NCBI RefSeq assembly: GCF_032391395.1
Contig: NZ_CP135916.1
Coordinates: 186,001 to 250,000, forward strand
Direction of reading: 5' to 3'
Source of the DNA: Sphingomonas sp. Y38-1Y
GTDB lineage: Bacteria > Pseudomonadota > Alphaproteobacteria > Sphingomonadales > Sphingomonadaceae
DNA: 64,000 nucleotides
The position numbers and the translations under genes were made by a program. This document shows positions 35,081 to 45,179 of this stretch, in pieces. How positions within the stretch are numbered: position 1 is the first letter of the stretch; each line of letters starts with the position of its first letter. Under the pieces are notes generated by a model, which ran no database searches, was not told the DNA's origin, and saw only the letters and a program-made list of their open reading frames with translations.

Positions 35081-35716
35081 ATGAGCCAAGACGTCGAACC
35101 GAAGCCTTGTTCCACCCACGACCCAGCCGGCATGGGCGTCAGCCGGCGGACCGCGCTCCAGGGGAGTGCCGCGCTCGCGCTCGCACCGCTGGCGGCGCCC
35201 GCCGCGGCCGCGACCGGCGGCGCGATGCCGGCGGAGTCGGAGCATCGACTCGCGCTCGCCACCACGATCAACGGCGAGCGCTTCGACGGCGAGATTGACG
35301 CCCGCACCTCGCTGCTCGACCTGCTGCGTGAGCGGGTGGGGCTGACCGGTGCCAAGAAGGGCTGCGACCATGGGCAGTGCGGCGCGTGCGCCGTCCATGT
35401 CGACGGCCGCCGCGTCGCCTCCTGCCTGACGCTCGCCGCCAAGGTGCAGGGCCGCGAGGTGCTGACGATCGAGGGGCTGTCGGACGGGGAGACGCTGCAC
35501 CCGATGCAACAGGCCTTCATCGATCATGACGCGCTCCAGTGCGGCTATTGCACGCCCGGCCAGATCATGGCCGCGGTGGCGCTGGTACGCGAAGGGCATG
35601 CGACCTCGCGGCCGAGCATCCGCGAATATATGAGCGGCAACATCTGTCGCTGCGGCGCCTATGTCGGGATCGTCGCCGCGATCGAGGATGCGGCCAAGCG
35701 GATGGGGGCGGCCTGA
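35081..35716 (+). CDS. paoA: Aldehyde oxidoreductase 2Fe-2S subunit (PaoA-type)
   Basis: The 211-residue iron-sulfur subunit of a molybdenum enzyme that oxidises aldehydes to acids in the periplasm. A twin-arginine signal is present (VSRRTALQGSAALALAP), so the folded complex is exported by Tat. The plant-type 2Fe-2S cluster is held by CDHGQCGAC and a following Cys, and the second cluster by CGYCTPGQ and NICRCGAY. Size and order match E. coli PaoA (YagT). ATG 35081 gives the Tat signal near the N-terminus. The gene overlaps the FAD subunit by one base (TGATG). Confidence 0.9.
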   Translation: MSQDVEPKPCSTHDPAGMGVSRRTALQGSAALALAPLAAPAAAATGGAMPAESEHRLALATTINGERFDGEIDARTSLLDLLRERVGLTGAKKGCDHGQCGACAVHVDGRRVASCLTLAAKVQGREVLTIEGLSDGETLHPMQQAFIDHDALQCGYCTPGQIMAAVALVREGHATSRPSIREYMSGNICRCGAYVGIVAAIEDAAKRMGAA

Positions 35717-36732
35717 TGCAGCCCTTCACCTATACGAGCCCGCGGTCCGCCGCCGAGGCGATCGCCGCGTTTGGGCGCGCGGGCGCCGGCGCCAGCTATA
35801 TTGCGGGCGGCACGTCGCTTTACGACATGATGAAGCTCGACGTCGCGCGGCCCCGGCACCTGATCGACGTGACCGCGATCGAGGGGCTGGACGGCATCGA
35901 CACCGATGGCGCGGTGCTGCGCTTCGGCGCGCTTGCGCGGATGAGCGACGTCGCCCGGGATGCGCGGGTGCTGCGCGACTATCCCGTGCTCGCCGAATCG
36001 CTGTCCAAGGCCGCATCGCAGCAGCTTCGCAACATGGCGACGGTCGGCGGCAACCTGTTGCAGCGGACGCGCTGCGTCTATTTCCGCAACGGCACGGGCA
36101 ATCCGTCCGCGGTCGGCGTCTATCCCTGCAACAAGCGCGAGCCCGGCAGCGGCTGTGCGGCGATCGAGGGGATCGACCGCGGCCAGGCGGTGCTGGGGCA
36201 GAGCGCGGCCTGCACCGCGGTCAGTCCCGGCGATTGGCCGGTGGCGCTGGTCGCGCTGGACGCCTCGGTCGAAATCCTGGGGTCAGGCGGGTCGCGTACG
36301 CTGCGCGTCGCCGACCTCTATCGCGCACCGGGGACGACGCCGCACCTCGAATTCGCGCTGTCGCCGGGCGAGATCATCGTCGCGATCACCGTACCTAAAA
36401 CCGCCGCAGGACGGCGATCGACCTATCACAAGATCCGCGACCGGGAGAGCTATGCCTTTGCGCTCGCTTCCGCCGCGGTCGCGCTTGACCTGGCGGGCGG
36501 GCGCGTGCGCCGGGCGCATGTCGCGCTCGGCGGCGTCGCGACGCGGCCTTGGCGCGCCGAGGCGGCCGAGCGGATGCTCGCCGGCCAGCGTCTGACGGCA
36601 GAGACGGCGCTCGCCGCTGGCCGGGCGGCGCTGACGGGTGCGCGTGCCGGCCGTCACAACGGGTTCAAGATCGAGCTGGCCGCCCGCACCGTTGCCGACG
36701 CGCTGATGATCGCCATGGAAAGGAACGCCTGA
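35716..36732 (+). CDS. paoB: Aldehyde oxidoreductase FAD-binding subunit (PaoB-type)
   Basis: The 338-residue FAD subunit of the xanthine-oxidase-family complex. The FAD-binding region has YIAGGTSLYDMMKLDVARP and the NMATVGGNLLQRTRC turn. Extra cysteines at TRCVYFRN, YPCNKREPGSGC match the insertion that holds a 4Fe-4S cluster in E. coli PaoB, a trait of this subgroup. It has no signal and should be carried out by the Tat signal of PaoA. It overlaps paoA and paoC by one base each. Confidence 0.9.
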   Translation: MQPFTYTSPRSAAEAIAAFGRAGAGASYIAGGTSLYDMMKLDVARPRHLIDVTAIEGLDGIDTDGAVLRFGALARMSDVARDARVLRDYPVLAESLSKAASQQLRNMATVGGNLLQRTRCVYFRNGTGNPSAVGVYPCNKREPGSGCAAIEGIDRGQAVLGQSAACTAVSPGDWPVALVALDASVEILGSGGSRTLRVADLYRAPGTTPHLEFALSPGEIIVAITVPKTAAGRRSTYHKIRDRESYAFALASAAVALDLAGGRVRRAHVALGGVATRPWRAEAAERMLAGQRLTAETALAAGRAALTGARAGRHNGFKIELAARTVADALMIAMERNA

Positions 36733-38903
36733 TGCCTGCCGAGCCTTTCGGGGATCGCGCCCGCTTCGACGCGCGCGACAAGGTGCTGGGCCGCACGCGC
36801 TTCAGCGCCGACGTGAGCCTGCCCGGCATGCTCTATGCCATGGTCGTCCCCGCACGGATCGCCCGCGGCAAGCTGACCGAGCTGTCGGTCGAGGCGGCAA
36901 TGGCGGTGCGCGGCGTCGTGCGCGTGCTGACCGCCGCCGATTTCGGCAAGCCGGCGCCGCCGCCGCCCGGCGCGCGCGGGCTGGGCGCCGCCCCCGCCAC
37001 GCCGACGATCGTCGCCGAGATCCCCTATCGCGGGGCGCCGATCGCGATGGTCGTCGCCGAATCGATCGAGGCAGCGATCGAGGGGGCCGAGGCGATCGCC
37101 GCGCGCTATGCCGAGGCGCCGAGTTTCGCCGCGACGATCACCAGCCTCGGCGGCGAGCGCCAGCCGATCGAGCCGACCGTGGCGGGCGATGCGGCCGCGG
37201 CGATGCAGCGCGCGGCGACCGTCGTCGAGGTCGAGTATGAATGCCCCGCCCAGCACCACAACCCGATCGAGCTCCTCTCGACGGTCGCGGTCTGGAGCGG
37301 CGGGCGGCTGACGATCTATGAATCGGCGCAGGGCGCGCAGGTCGTCAAGGCGAACGTCGCCAAGGCGCTGGCGATCGATCCGGCGATCATCGACGTGAAA
37401 TCCTTCTATGTCGGTGGCGGCTTCGGCCAGAAGGGTACGGCGCAGCGCCAGGCACCGCTCGTCGCGCGCGCGGCGATGCTGATCGGTCGCCCCGTCAAGC
37501 TGGTGATGCCGCGCGGACAGGTGTTCCACAATGCCAGCTTCCGCCCGCGCAGCCGCCACCGGATCAAGATCGGCGCCGATGCGGCCGGGCGGATGATCGC
37601 GGTCGAATATGACGCGGACCACCAGCAGTCGCGCACCGGGCAGTTTCCGCCCGACTATCACGAATCGCAGCCGCAGATGTACGGCATTCCCAATTATCGC
37701 GGCACCGCCGCCAATGTCCGCATCGATACGCAGGGTCCGGGCTATATGCGCGCGCCCTTTCCCCACCCCGCCTCCTTCGCGTTCGAGGGCGCGGTGGACG
37801 AGCTTGCCTACAAACTCGGCAAGGATCCGGTCGCCTTTCGCCTCGCGCATGATGCGACGACCGACCCGATCACGGGACATCCGCTGTCCTCCCGCTTCCT
37901 CAACGAGTGCATTGCCGAGGGGGCGCGGCGCTTCGGCTGGGACAGACGACGGGCGGCGCCGGGATCGATGGTGCAGCCCGACGGCACGCTGGTCGGGATC
38001 GGTGTCGGATGCGGCGCCTATCCCGCGCTCACTTCCGCCAACATCGCCAGGCTGCGCGTGGGCGCCGACGGCACGACGCGGCTGTCGCTGTCGGCGCACG
38101 AGATGGGCCAGGGCATCCGCACGGTGATCGCCGCGGCGCTCCTGCGCGCGCTCGACATCGATGGCGAGCGGCTCAGCCTGGAGATCGGCGACACCGCGAT
38201 GACGCCGCAGCACCTGACCGCAGGCTCCTGGGGCACGGCGAGCGCATTGCCGGCGGTCGAGGCCGTGGCGGAGAAGCTCAAGGCGGCGATGGCCGAGTTG
38301 CTCGCCGGACGCGCCGTCCCGGGCAATCTCCACCGCCAGCTTGCCGCCATTCGTCGTCCCTTCGTCGAGGTCGAGGTCTCGACGCTGGCGCCCGGCCAGG
38401 ATGCGGCGGCGCTTCAGGGGCTTCGCGGCTATGGCTATGCGCTGGCGGGGCCGGATTATCCGCGTTTCACCACCTTCAGCTACATCGCCCACTTCGCCGA
38501 AGTGCATGTCGAGCCGCGCACGCGCCGCATCCGCGTGCCGCGCGTCGTCAGCGTCGCCGATTGCGGGCGCGTCATCTCCCCTCGCACCGCCGCGAGCCAG
38601 GTCCGCGGCGGCGTGGTCTGGGGCATCGGCTCGGCACTGCGCGAGGAGACCGAAGTCGACCCACGCTTCGGCGGGTGGTTCAACAACGACCTTGCCGACT
38701 ATGTCGTCCCCGTGAACGCCGATGTCGGCGAGATCGAGGTGGCGTTCATCGACCGGCCCGATCCGCTGCTCAACACGATCGGCGCGAAGGGGCTGGGCGA
38801 GGTGTCGCTGGCGGGCGCCTCCGGCGCGATCGCCAACGCCGTCTTCCATGCGACCGGCAAGCGCATCCGGCGCATGCCGATCCGCATCGAGCATCTTCTC
38901 TAG
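36732..38903 (+). CDS. paoC: Aldehyde oxidoreductase molybdenum cofactor-binding subunit (PaoC-type)
   Basis: The 723-residue catalytic subunit, close in length to E. coli PaoC (about 730). The molybdopterin-binding loops are visible: YVGGGFGQKG, GPGYMRAPFPHPASFAFEGA, SAHEMGQGIRTVIAAAL and SWGTASALPAVEAV. The catalytic glutamate lies near the C-terminus in IGAKGLGEVSLAGASGA. It should bind a molybdopterin cytosine dinucleotide cofactor. A PaoD-type chaperone is not seen in the window. The NmrA-like gene follows after 13 bases, on the same strand. Confidence 0.92.
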   Translation: MPAEPFGDRARFDARDKVLGRTRFSADVSLPGMLYAMVVPARIARGKLTELSVEAAMAVRGVVRVLTAADFGKPAPPPPGARGLGAAPATPTIVAEIPYRGAPIAMVVAESIEAAIEGAEAIAARYAEAPSFAATITSLGGERQPIEPTVAGDAAAAMQRAATVVEVEYECPAQHHNPIELLSTVAVWSGGRLTIYESAQGAQVVKANVAKALAIDPAIIDVKSFYVGGGFGQKGTAQRQAPLVARAAMLIGRPVKLVMPRGQVFHNASFRPRSRHRIKIGADAAGRMIAVEYDADHQQSRTGQFPPDYHESQPQMYGIPNYRGTAANVRIDTQGPGYMRAPFPHPASFAFEGAVDELAYKLGKDPVAFRLAHDATTDPITGHPLSSRFLNECIAEGARRFGWDRRRAAPGSMVQPDGTLVGIGVGCGAYPALTSANIARLRVGADGTTRLSLSAHEMGQGIRTVIAAALLRALDIDGERLSLEIGDTAMTPQHLTAGSWGTASALPAVEAVAEKLKAAMAELLAGRAVPGNLHRQLAAIRRPFVEVEVSTLAPGQDAAALQGLRGYGYALAGPDYPRFTTFSYIAHFAEVHVEPRTRRIRVPRVVSVADCGRVISPRTAASQVRGGVVWGIGSALREETEVDPRFGGWFNNDLADYVVPVNADVGEIEVAFIDRPDPLLNTIGAKGLGEVSLAGASGAIANAVFHATGKRIRRMPIRIEHLL

Positions 38904-38916
38904 CAAAGGCATCATC

Positions 38917-39804
38917 ATGATCGTCGTCACCACGCCGACCGGTCAGGTCGGCCACCATGTCGTGCGCCATCTGCTCGCCGAGGGCAGCCCGGTCAGGATC
39001 GTAGCGCGCGACGCCGCCCGGCTCGAGCCCGCGCTGACCGGACGGGTCGAGATCGTCGAGGGATCGCATGGCGACCCGGCGGTGATCGATCGCGCGCTTG
39101 TCGGGGCCGACGCGCTGTTCTGGCTGGTGCCGCCCGATACGGCGAAGACGCTGGAGGCGGCGTATCTCGACTTCACCCGCCCCGCGGTGGAGGCGATCCG
39201 CCGGCACGGCATCGCTCGCGTCGTGAGCGTCACCGCGCTCGGCCGCGATACGCGCTGGCAGGATCGGGCGGGCCTGGTCACCGCCTCGATCGCGATGGAC
39301 GACCTGTTGATGTCGAGCGGCGCGGCATTCCGCGGGCTGGCGATGCCGTCTTTCATGGACAACCTGCTGCGTCAGGTCGCGAGCATCGCCGGCCAGGGCA
39401 TATTCTATGGCACGATCGACCCCGACCGCCGGGCACCCACGACCGCGACCGCCGACATGGGCGCGGTCGCGGCGCGGCTTCTGCTCGATCGCGGTTGGGC
39501 GGGCCAGGCCGAGCAGCCCGTGCTCGGTCCCGAGGACCTCTCCTTTGCCGAGATGGCGGTGACCGTAGGCGAGGTGCTGGATCGCCCGGTGCGCTACCAG
39601 CCGATCCCGCTCGACGCATTCCAGGCGCAGCTGCTGGCACGCGGGATGAGCGGCTCGTTCGCGCAAGGGTATGTCGACATGATGCGCGCAAAGGACGAGG
39701 GGATCGACAACGTCGCCCGGCGCGACGCGGCCAGCGCGACGCCGACCCGCTTCCGCGACTGGTGCGAGCGCGTCCTGAAACCCGCGGTCGACAAGACCGC
39801 CTGA
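38917..39804 (+). CDS. NmrA-like NAD(P)-binding protein
   Basis: A 295-residue atypical short-chain dehydrogenase. The N-terminal nucleotide-binding motif is VTTPTGQVGHHVV, in place of the usual TGATGxxG, followed by SPVRIVARDAARL and a strand with DALFWLVPP. The usual Tyr-x-x-x-Lys pair is not apparent, as in NmrA/HSCARG redox sensors and quinone reductases of the QorB type. It lies 13 bases after paoC and is probably cotranscribed, so it may sense redox state or act on aldehyde-derived products; that is inference. Confidence 0.85.
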   Translation: MIVVTTPTGQVGHHVVRHLLAEGSPVRIVARDAARLEPALTGRVEIVEGSHGDPAVIDRALVGADALFWLVPPDTAKTLEAAYLDFTRPAVEAIRRHGIARVVSVTALGRDTRWQDRAGLVTASIAMDDLLMSSGAAFRGLAMPSFMDNLLRQVASIAGQGIFYGTIDPDRRAPTTATADMGAVAARLLLDRGWAGQAEQPVLGPEDLSFAEMAVTVGEVLDRPVRYQPIPLDAFQAQLLARGMSGSFAQGYVDMMRAKDEGIDNVARRDAASATPTRFRDWCERVLKPAVDKTA

Positions 39805-39882
39805 CGCGGATGCTCGTCACCGGCGGGTCTGGCTTCATCGCCGGTGAAGGACGCGGGCTTGAACTCACCGCCGCAATAACGC

Positions 39883-41155
<1,273 letters not shown>

Positions 41156-41168
41156 GCGCCGGTAACCG

Positions 41169-41202
41169 GCCGCCCGCACGATGCGTTCGTGCGGGCGGCT
41201 TT
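41169..41202 (+). terminator. Rho-independent terminator after the CE1-type esterase
   Basis: A perfect 13-bp stem (41169-41181 with 41187-41199, GCCGCCCGCACGA) closes a 5-base loop and is followed by TTT. It lies 14 bases after the esterase stop. Confidence 0.85.
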
Positions 41203-41313
41203 GGTGCGAAATGATCCCGTCCGCGCTTAACCCGTGATGGCGCGGGCGCTGGCCGCCTGCCATAGATCGACTCATTCGGCCCCAGGCCATCGATCGCGCG
41301 TGGGAGAATCAGC

Positions 41314-42801
41314 TTGGCGACGACAGCATCGAACGACGCGCGGACCGGCATCGACGGGCTCGACGATATCCTGAGCGGCGGCTTCGACCGCGGCCGGTGC
41401 TTCCTGGTCGAGGGGAGCCCCGGCACCGGCAAGACGACGATCGCGCTTCAATATCTGCTGACCGGCGCGTTTGCGGGCGAGCGCTGCCTGTACGTTACCC
41501 TGTCGGAGACGGAGGACGAACTCCGCGCCACCGCTACGGCACATGGCTGGGACATGGCGGGCGTCGAGATCTACGAACTGATCCCGCCCGAAAACCTGCT
41601 CGACGAGGATCAGCAGCAGAGCCTGCTCTATTCCTCCGACCTCGAACTCGGCGAGACGACGAAGCGCATCTTCGAGGCGTTCGAGCGGGTGCGGCCCGAT
41701 CGCGTCGTCCTGGACAGCCTGTCGGAGATCCGGCTGCTCGCGCAAAGCTCGCTTCGCTATCGGCGCCAGATCCTCGCGCTCAAGCATTATTTCGCCAAGA
41801 GCAATGCGACGGTGCTGATGCTCGACGACCTCACCACCGACGCCAACGACAAGACCGTCCACTCGGTCGCGCACGGCGTCGTCCGCCTGGAGGAACTGGC
41901 GCCCGAATATGGCGCCGAACGTCGGCGCGCGCGCGTTATCAAATATCGCGGGCGGCGCTTTCGCGGCGGCTATCACGATGCGACGATCGAGACGGGCGGC
42001 GTCAGCATCTTTCCCCGCCTCGTCTCCGCCGAACACAAGACGAGCTTTCCGCGCGAGCTCGTCACCGCCGCCTCGCCCGAACTCAACGGCCTGCTCGGCG
42101 GCGGCATCGAACGCGGGTCGAGCGTGCTGGTGCTCGGGCCGGCGGGCACGGGCAAGAGCTCGATCGCGCTGACCTTCGTCCAGACCGCGATCGAGCGGGG
42201 CGAGAGCGCCGCCATGTTCGTGTTCGACGAAGAGATCGGCTTGCTGATCCACCGCGCGCAGGGGATCGGGATCGACATCCAGGCGATGATCGATTCGGGC
42301 AAGCTGCTGCTGCAACAGGTCGATGCCGCCGAGCTGTCGCCGGGCGAGTTCTCGTCCCGCGTACGGCACTGCGTCGAACAATATGGCGCGCGTACCGTCG
42401 TGATCGACAGCCTCAACGGCTATCAGGCGGCGATGCCGGGCGAGCAGGCGCTGATCCTGCACCTACACGAAATCCTCCAATACCTGAACCGGCAGGGGGC
42501 GACGACCTTCCTCACTGTGGCGCAGCACGGGCTGGTCGGGGACATGAAGACGCCGGTCGACGTCACCTATCTGGCCGATACGGTCGTCCTGCTCCGCTAT
42601 TTCGAGGCGCTCGGCCGCGTTCGCCGGGCGGTGTCGATCGTCAAGAAGCGGACCGGCGCGCACGAGAACACGATTCGCGAATTCCAGATCGGCTCACGCG
42701 GGCTGTCGCTGGGTGCCCCGCTGACCAACTTCCAGGGGGTGCTGCGCGGCGTGCCCGTGCTTCAGGGCGACATCGACCTGCTGGACGGCGACGACGCGTG
42801 A
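41314..42801 (+). CDS. KaiC-like double RecA-domain ATPase
   Basis: A 495-residue protein with two RecA/KaiC domains. The first Walker A is GSPGTGKT (34-41), the second GPAGTGKSS (275-283). Each domain has the KaiC acidic pair after the next strand (SETED, FDEEIG) and a Walker B strand (RVVLDSLSE, TVVIDSLNG). The start is TTG 41314 with GGGAG seven bases before it. It overlaps the hybrid kinase gene by GTGA. KaiA and KaiB are not in the window, so a true clock cannot be claimed; outside cyanobacteria such proteins are linked to stress signalling. The coupled kinase suggests a shared pathway. Confidence 0.88.
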   Translation: MATTASNDARTGIDGLDDILSGGFDRGRCFLVEGSPGTGKTTIALQYLLTGAFAGERCLYVTLSETEDELRATATAHGWDMAGVEIYELIPPENLLDEDQQQSLLYSSDLELGETTKRIFEAFERVRPDRVVLDSLSEIRLLAQSSLRYRRQILALKHYFAKSNATVLMLDDLTTDANDKTVHSVAHGVVRLEELAPEYGAERRRARVIKYRGRRFRGGYHDATIETGGVSIFPRLVSAEHKTSFPRELVTAASPELNGLLGGGIERGSSVLVLGPAGTGKSSIALTFVQTAIERGESAAMFVFDEEIGLLIHRAQGIGIDIQAMIDSGKLLLQQVDAAELSPGEFSSRVRHCVEQYGARTVVIDSLNGYQAAMPGEQALILHLHEILQYLNRQGATTFLTVAQHGLVGDMKTPVDVTYLADTVVLLRYFEALGRVRRAVSIVKKRTGAHENTIREFQIGSRGLSLGAPLTNFQGVLRGVPVLQGDIDLLDGDDA

Positions 42802-45155
42802 AGCGGACGACGGTTTCGGAACGTGCGCTCGTCGTCGCGCCGCGGGGCCGCGACGCCGCGGTCGCGAGTGCGATGCTGGGCGAGGCAGGGCTGGAGGTTG
42901 CCGCCTGTGGCTCGCTGGCCGACCTGCTGGCCGAACTGGACCGCGGCGCGGGCTTCGTCATCGTCACCGAGGAGGCGATCGCCACCGCCGACCTGTCGCC
43001 GCTGTCCGCTTGGCTGGCCGACCAGGCGGAATGGTCGGATCTTCCCTTCATCCTTCTCACCAGCCGCGGCGGCGGGCTGGAGCGCAATCCGGCGGCGGCG
43101 CGCTATCTGGAGGTGCTGGGCAACGTCACGTTCTTGGAGCGGCCGTTCCACCCGACGACACTCGTCAGCATCGCCCGCTCGGCGATCCGCGCGCGCCGCC
43201 GTCAGTATGAGGCGCGCAGCCGCCTGATCGCGCTTCAGGACAGCGAGGCGCGGTACCGCACGCTGTTCGAGAATATCGAGGTCGGCTTCTGCATCATCGA
43301 GATGCTGTTCGATGCCGACGGCACCCCGAGCGACTATCGCTTCATCGAATCCAATCCCGCGTTCGAGGCGCAGGCCGGGTTCGAGCCCGCGGGTCGGCGG
43401 GTCCGGGAAGTCGCGCCCAACCACGAGCAGCACTGGTTCGACTTCTACGGCCGGATCGCGATGACGGGCGTGCCGGGCCGCCTGGAGGAGGGATCGGCGG
43501 CGCTCCGTCGCTGGTGGGACGTCCACGCCTTTCGCGTCGGCGCGCCCGAGCAGCGCCGGGTGGCGGTGCTGTTCAACGACATCACCGCGCGCCGCGACGC
43601 CGAACTGCGGCTGAAGGACATGAACGAGACGCTGGAGGCGCAGGTCGAGGCGCGGTCGGCGGAGCGGGACCGGCTGTGGAGCCTGTCGCAGGACATGCTG
43701 GCGCGCGCCGACTATGCCGGCATGATGTCGGCGGTCAGCCCGGCGTGGAACTGGGTGCTGGGCTGGAGCACGGAGGAGCTGCTCTCGCGCGGCTATGCCA
43801 CCTTCATGCATCCCGAGGACGAGGCCTCGACGCTGGCGGCGATCGCGGCGATGGCCGACACGGGCGAGCCGACCCGGTTCGAGAACCGCATCGCCACCAG
43901 TGATGGCGGGTGGAAGGCGATCGAGTGGATCGTCGCGCCCGAGCCCGATGGCCGGAACTTCATCGCCGTCGGCCGCGACCTCAGCCACGCCAAAGCGCGC
44001 GAGGCCGAGCTCGAGGCGGCGCAGGAAGCGCTTCGCCAGAGCCAGAAGATGGAGGCGATGGGCAGCCTGACCGGCGGGGTCGCGCACGATTTCAACAATC
44101 TGCTGACCCCGATCATCGGCTCGCTCGACCTACTCCACCGCAAGGGGCTGGGCAGCGAGCGCGAGAAGCGGTTGATCGATGGCGCGCTCCAGTCGGCCGA
44201 GCGTGCCAAGACGCTGGTCCAGCGCCTGCTCGCCTTTGCCCGCCGCCAGCCGCTTCAGGCGACGGCGGTCGACTTGCCGCCGCTCGTCGACGGGATGCTC
44301 GACCTGATCGGCTCGACGCTGGGACCGACGATCGACCTGAGCGTCCGGCTCGATCCCGACCTGCCACCGGCGCAAGCCGATCCCAACCAGCTGGAGATGG
44401 CGCTCCTCAACCTGGCGGTGAACGCGCGCGACGCGATGCCGGACGGCGGCGAGCTGACGATCTCCGCGGCGCGCGAAAGCGTGCGCGAGCCGCAGCCGGG
44501 CCTGCCGCGCGGCCATTATGTCCGGCTGGGCGTCACCGACACCGGCAGCGGCATGGACGAGGCGACCCGCCAGCGCGCGATCGAGCCGTTCTTCTCGACC
44601 AAGGGCATCGGCAAGGGGACGGGCCTGGGCCTGTCGATGGTCCACGGCCTTGCCGCGCAGCTCGGCGGCGCGCTGACGATCGACAGCGCGATCGGCAAAG
44701 GGACGACCGTGGCGCTGTGGCTGCCGATCAGCACCGTGCTGCCCGATGGCGAGCACCAGCCGAACCGCGCGCCGCGGCCGGGCGAGGCGCGCGGTACCGC
44801 GCTGCTGGTCGACGACGAGGATCTGGTGCGCATGAGTACCGCGCACATGCTCGCCGACATGGGCTATGACGTGGTCGAGGCGAATTCGGGCGAAGGCGCG
44901 CTCCAGATGGTGCGCGGCGGGCTCGGACCCGACCTGGTCGTCACCGACCATCTGATGCCGGGCATGAACGGCGCGCAGCTCGTCCGCGAACTGCGCGAGC
45001 TGCGTCCGTCGCTCCGCGCGCTGATCGTGTCGGGCTATGCCGAGGCGGAGGGGATCGATCCCGACATCCCGCGGCTCACCAAGCCGTTCCGCAGCGCAGA
45101 GCTTGCCGCCAGCCTGGCGACGTTGTCGGGGGACACGGCCGCGCCGGGCGAATAA
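42798..45155 (+). CDS. Hybrid sensor histidine kinase with pseudo-receiver, PAS domains and receiver
   Basis: A 785-residue cytoplasmic kinase. Residues about 5-125 resemble a receiver, but the phospho-acceptor strand ends FVIVTEEA without Asp, while LLTSR and LERPFHP are kept. Two PAS-type domains follow (about 145-275 and 290-400), then a HisKA dimerisation region with His430 (GGVAHDFNNLL), a HATPase domain (NLAVNARDAM, TDTGSGMDE, GTGLGLSMVHG) and a C-terminal receiver with Asp717 (VVTDHLMPGM). The start is GTG 42798, overlapping the KaiC-like gene. The longer upstream frame is a shadow. No membrane helix is seen, so the signal is probably internal, perhaps the KaiC-like ATPase. Confidence 0.9.
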   Translation: MKRTTVSERALVVAPRGRDAAVASAMLGEAGLEVAACGSLADLLAELDRGAGFVIVTEEAIATADLSPLSAWLADQAEWSDLPFILLTSRGGGLERNPAAARYLEVLGNVTFLERPFHPTTLVSIARSAIRARRRQYEARSRLIALQDSEARYRTLFENIEVGFCIIEMLFDADGTPSDYRFIESNPAFEAQAGFEPAGRRVREVAPNHEQHWFDFYGRIAMTGVPGRLEEGSAALRRWWDVHAFRVGAPEQRRVAVLFNDITARRDAELRLKDMNETLEAQVEARSAERDRLWSLSQDMLARADYAGMMSAVSPAWNWVLGWSTEELLSRGYATFMHPEDEASTLAAIAAMADTGEPTRFENRIATSDGGWKAIEWIVAPEPDGRNFIAVGRDLSHAKAREAELEAAQEALRQSQKMEAMGSLTGGVAHDFNNLLTPIIGSLDLLHRKGLGSEREKRLIDGALQSAERAKTLVQRLLAFARRQPLQATAVDLPPLVDGMLDLIGSTLGPTIDLSVRLDPDLPPAQADPNQLEMALLNLAVNARDAMPDGGELTISAARESVREPQPGLPRGHYVRLGVTDTGSGMDEATRQRAIEPFFSTKGIGKGTGLGLSMVHGLAAQLGGALTIDSAIGKGTTVALWLPISTVLPDGEHQPNRAPRPGEARGTALLVDDEDLVRMSTAHMLADMGYDVVEANSGEGALQMVRGGLGPDLVVTDHLMPGMNGAQLVRELRELRPSLRALIVSGYAEAEGIDPDIPRLTKPFRSAELAASLATLSGDTAAPGE

Positions 45156-45179
45156 GAAGAGCAAAACAGGGAGGGACAG

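Noticed and set aside
36654-38933. Open frame of 759 codons on the minus strand over paoC
   Set aside because: Antisense shadow of a gene with intact molybdopterin and catalytic motifs.
41314-45155. A circadian clock operon
   Set aside because: There is no KaiA or KaiB in the window. KaiC-like ATPases occur widely without a clock, so only a KaiC-like signalling pair is claimed.
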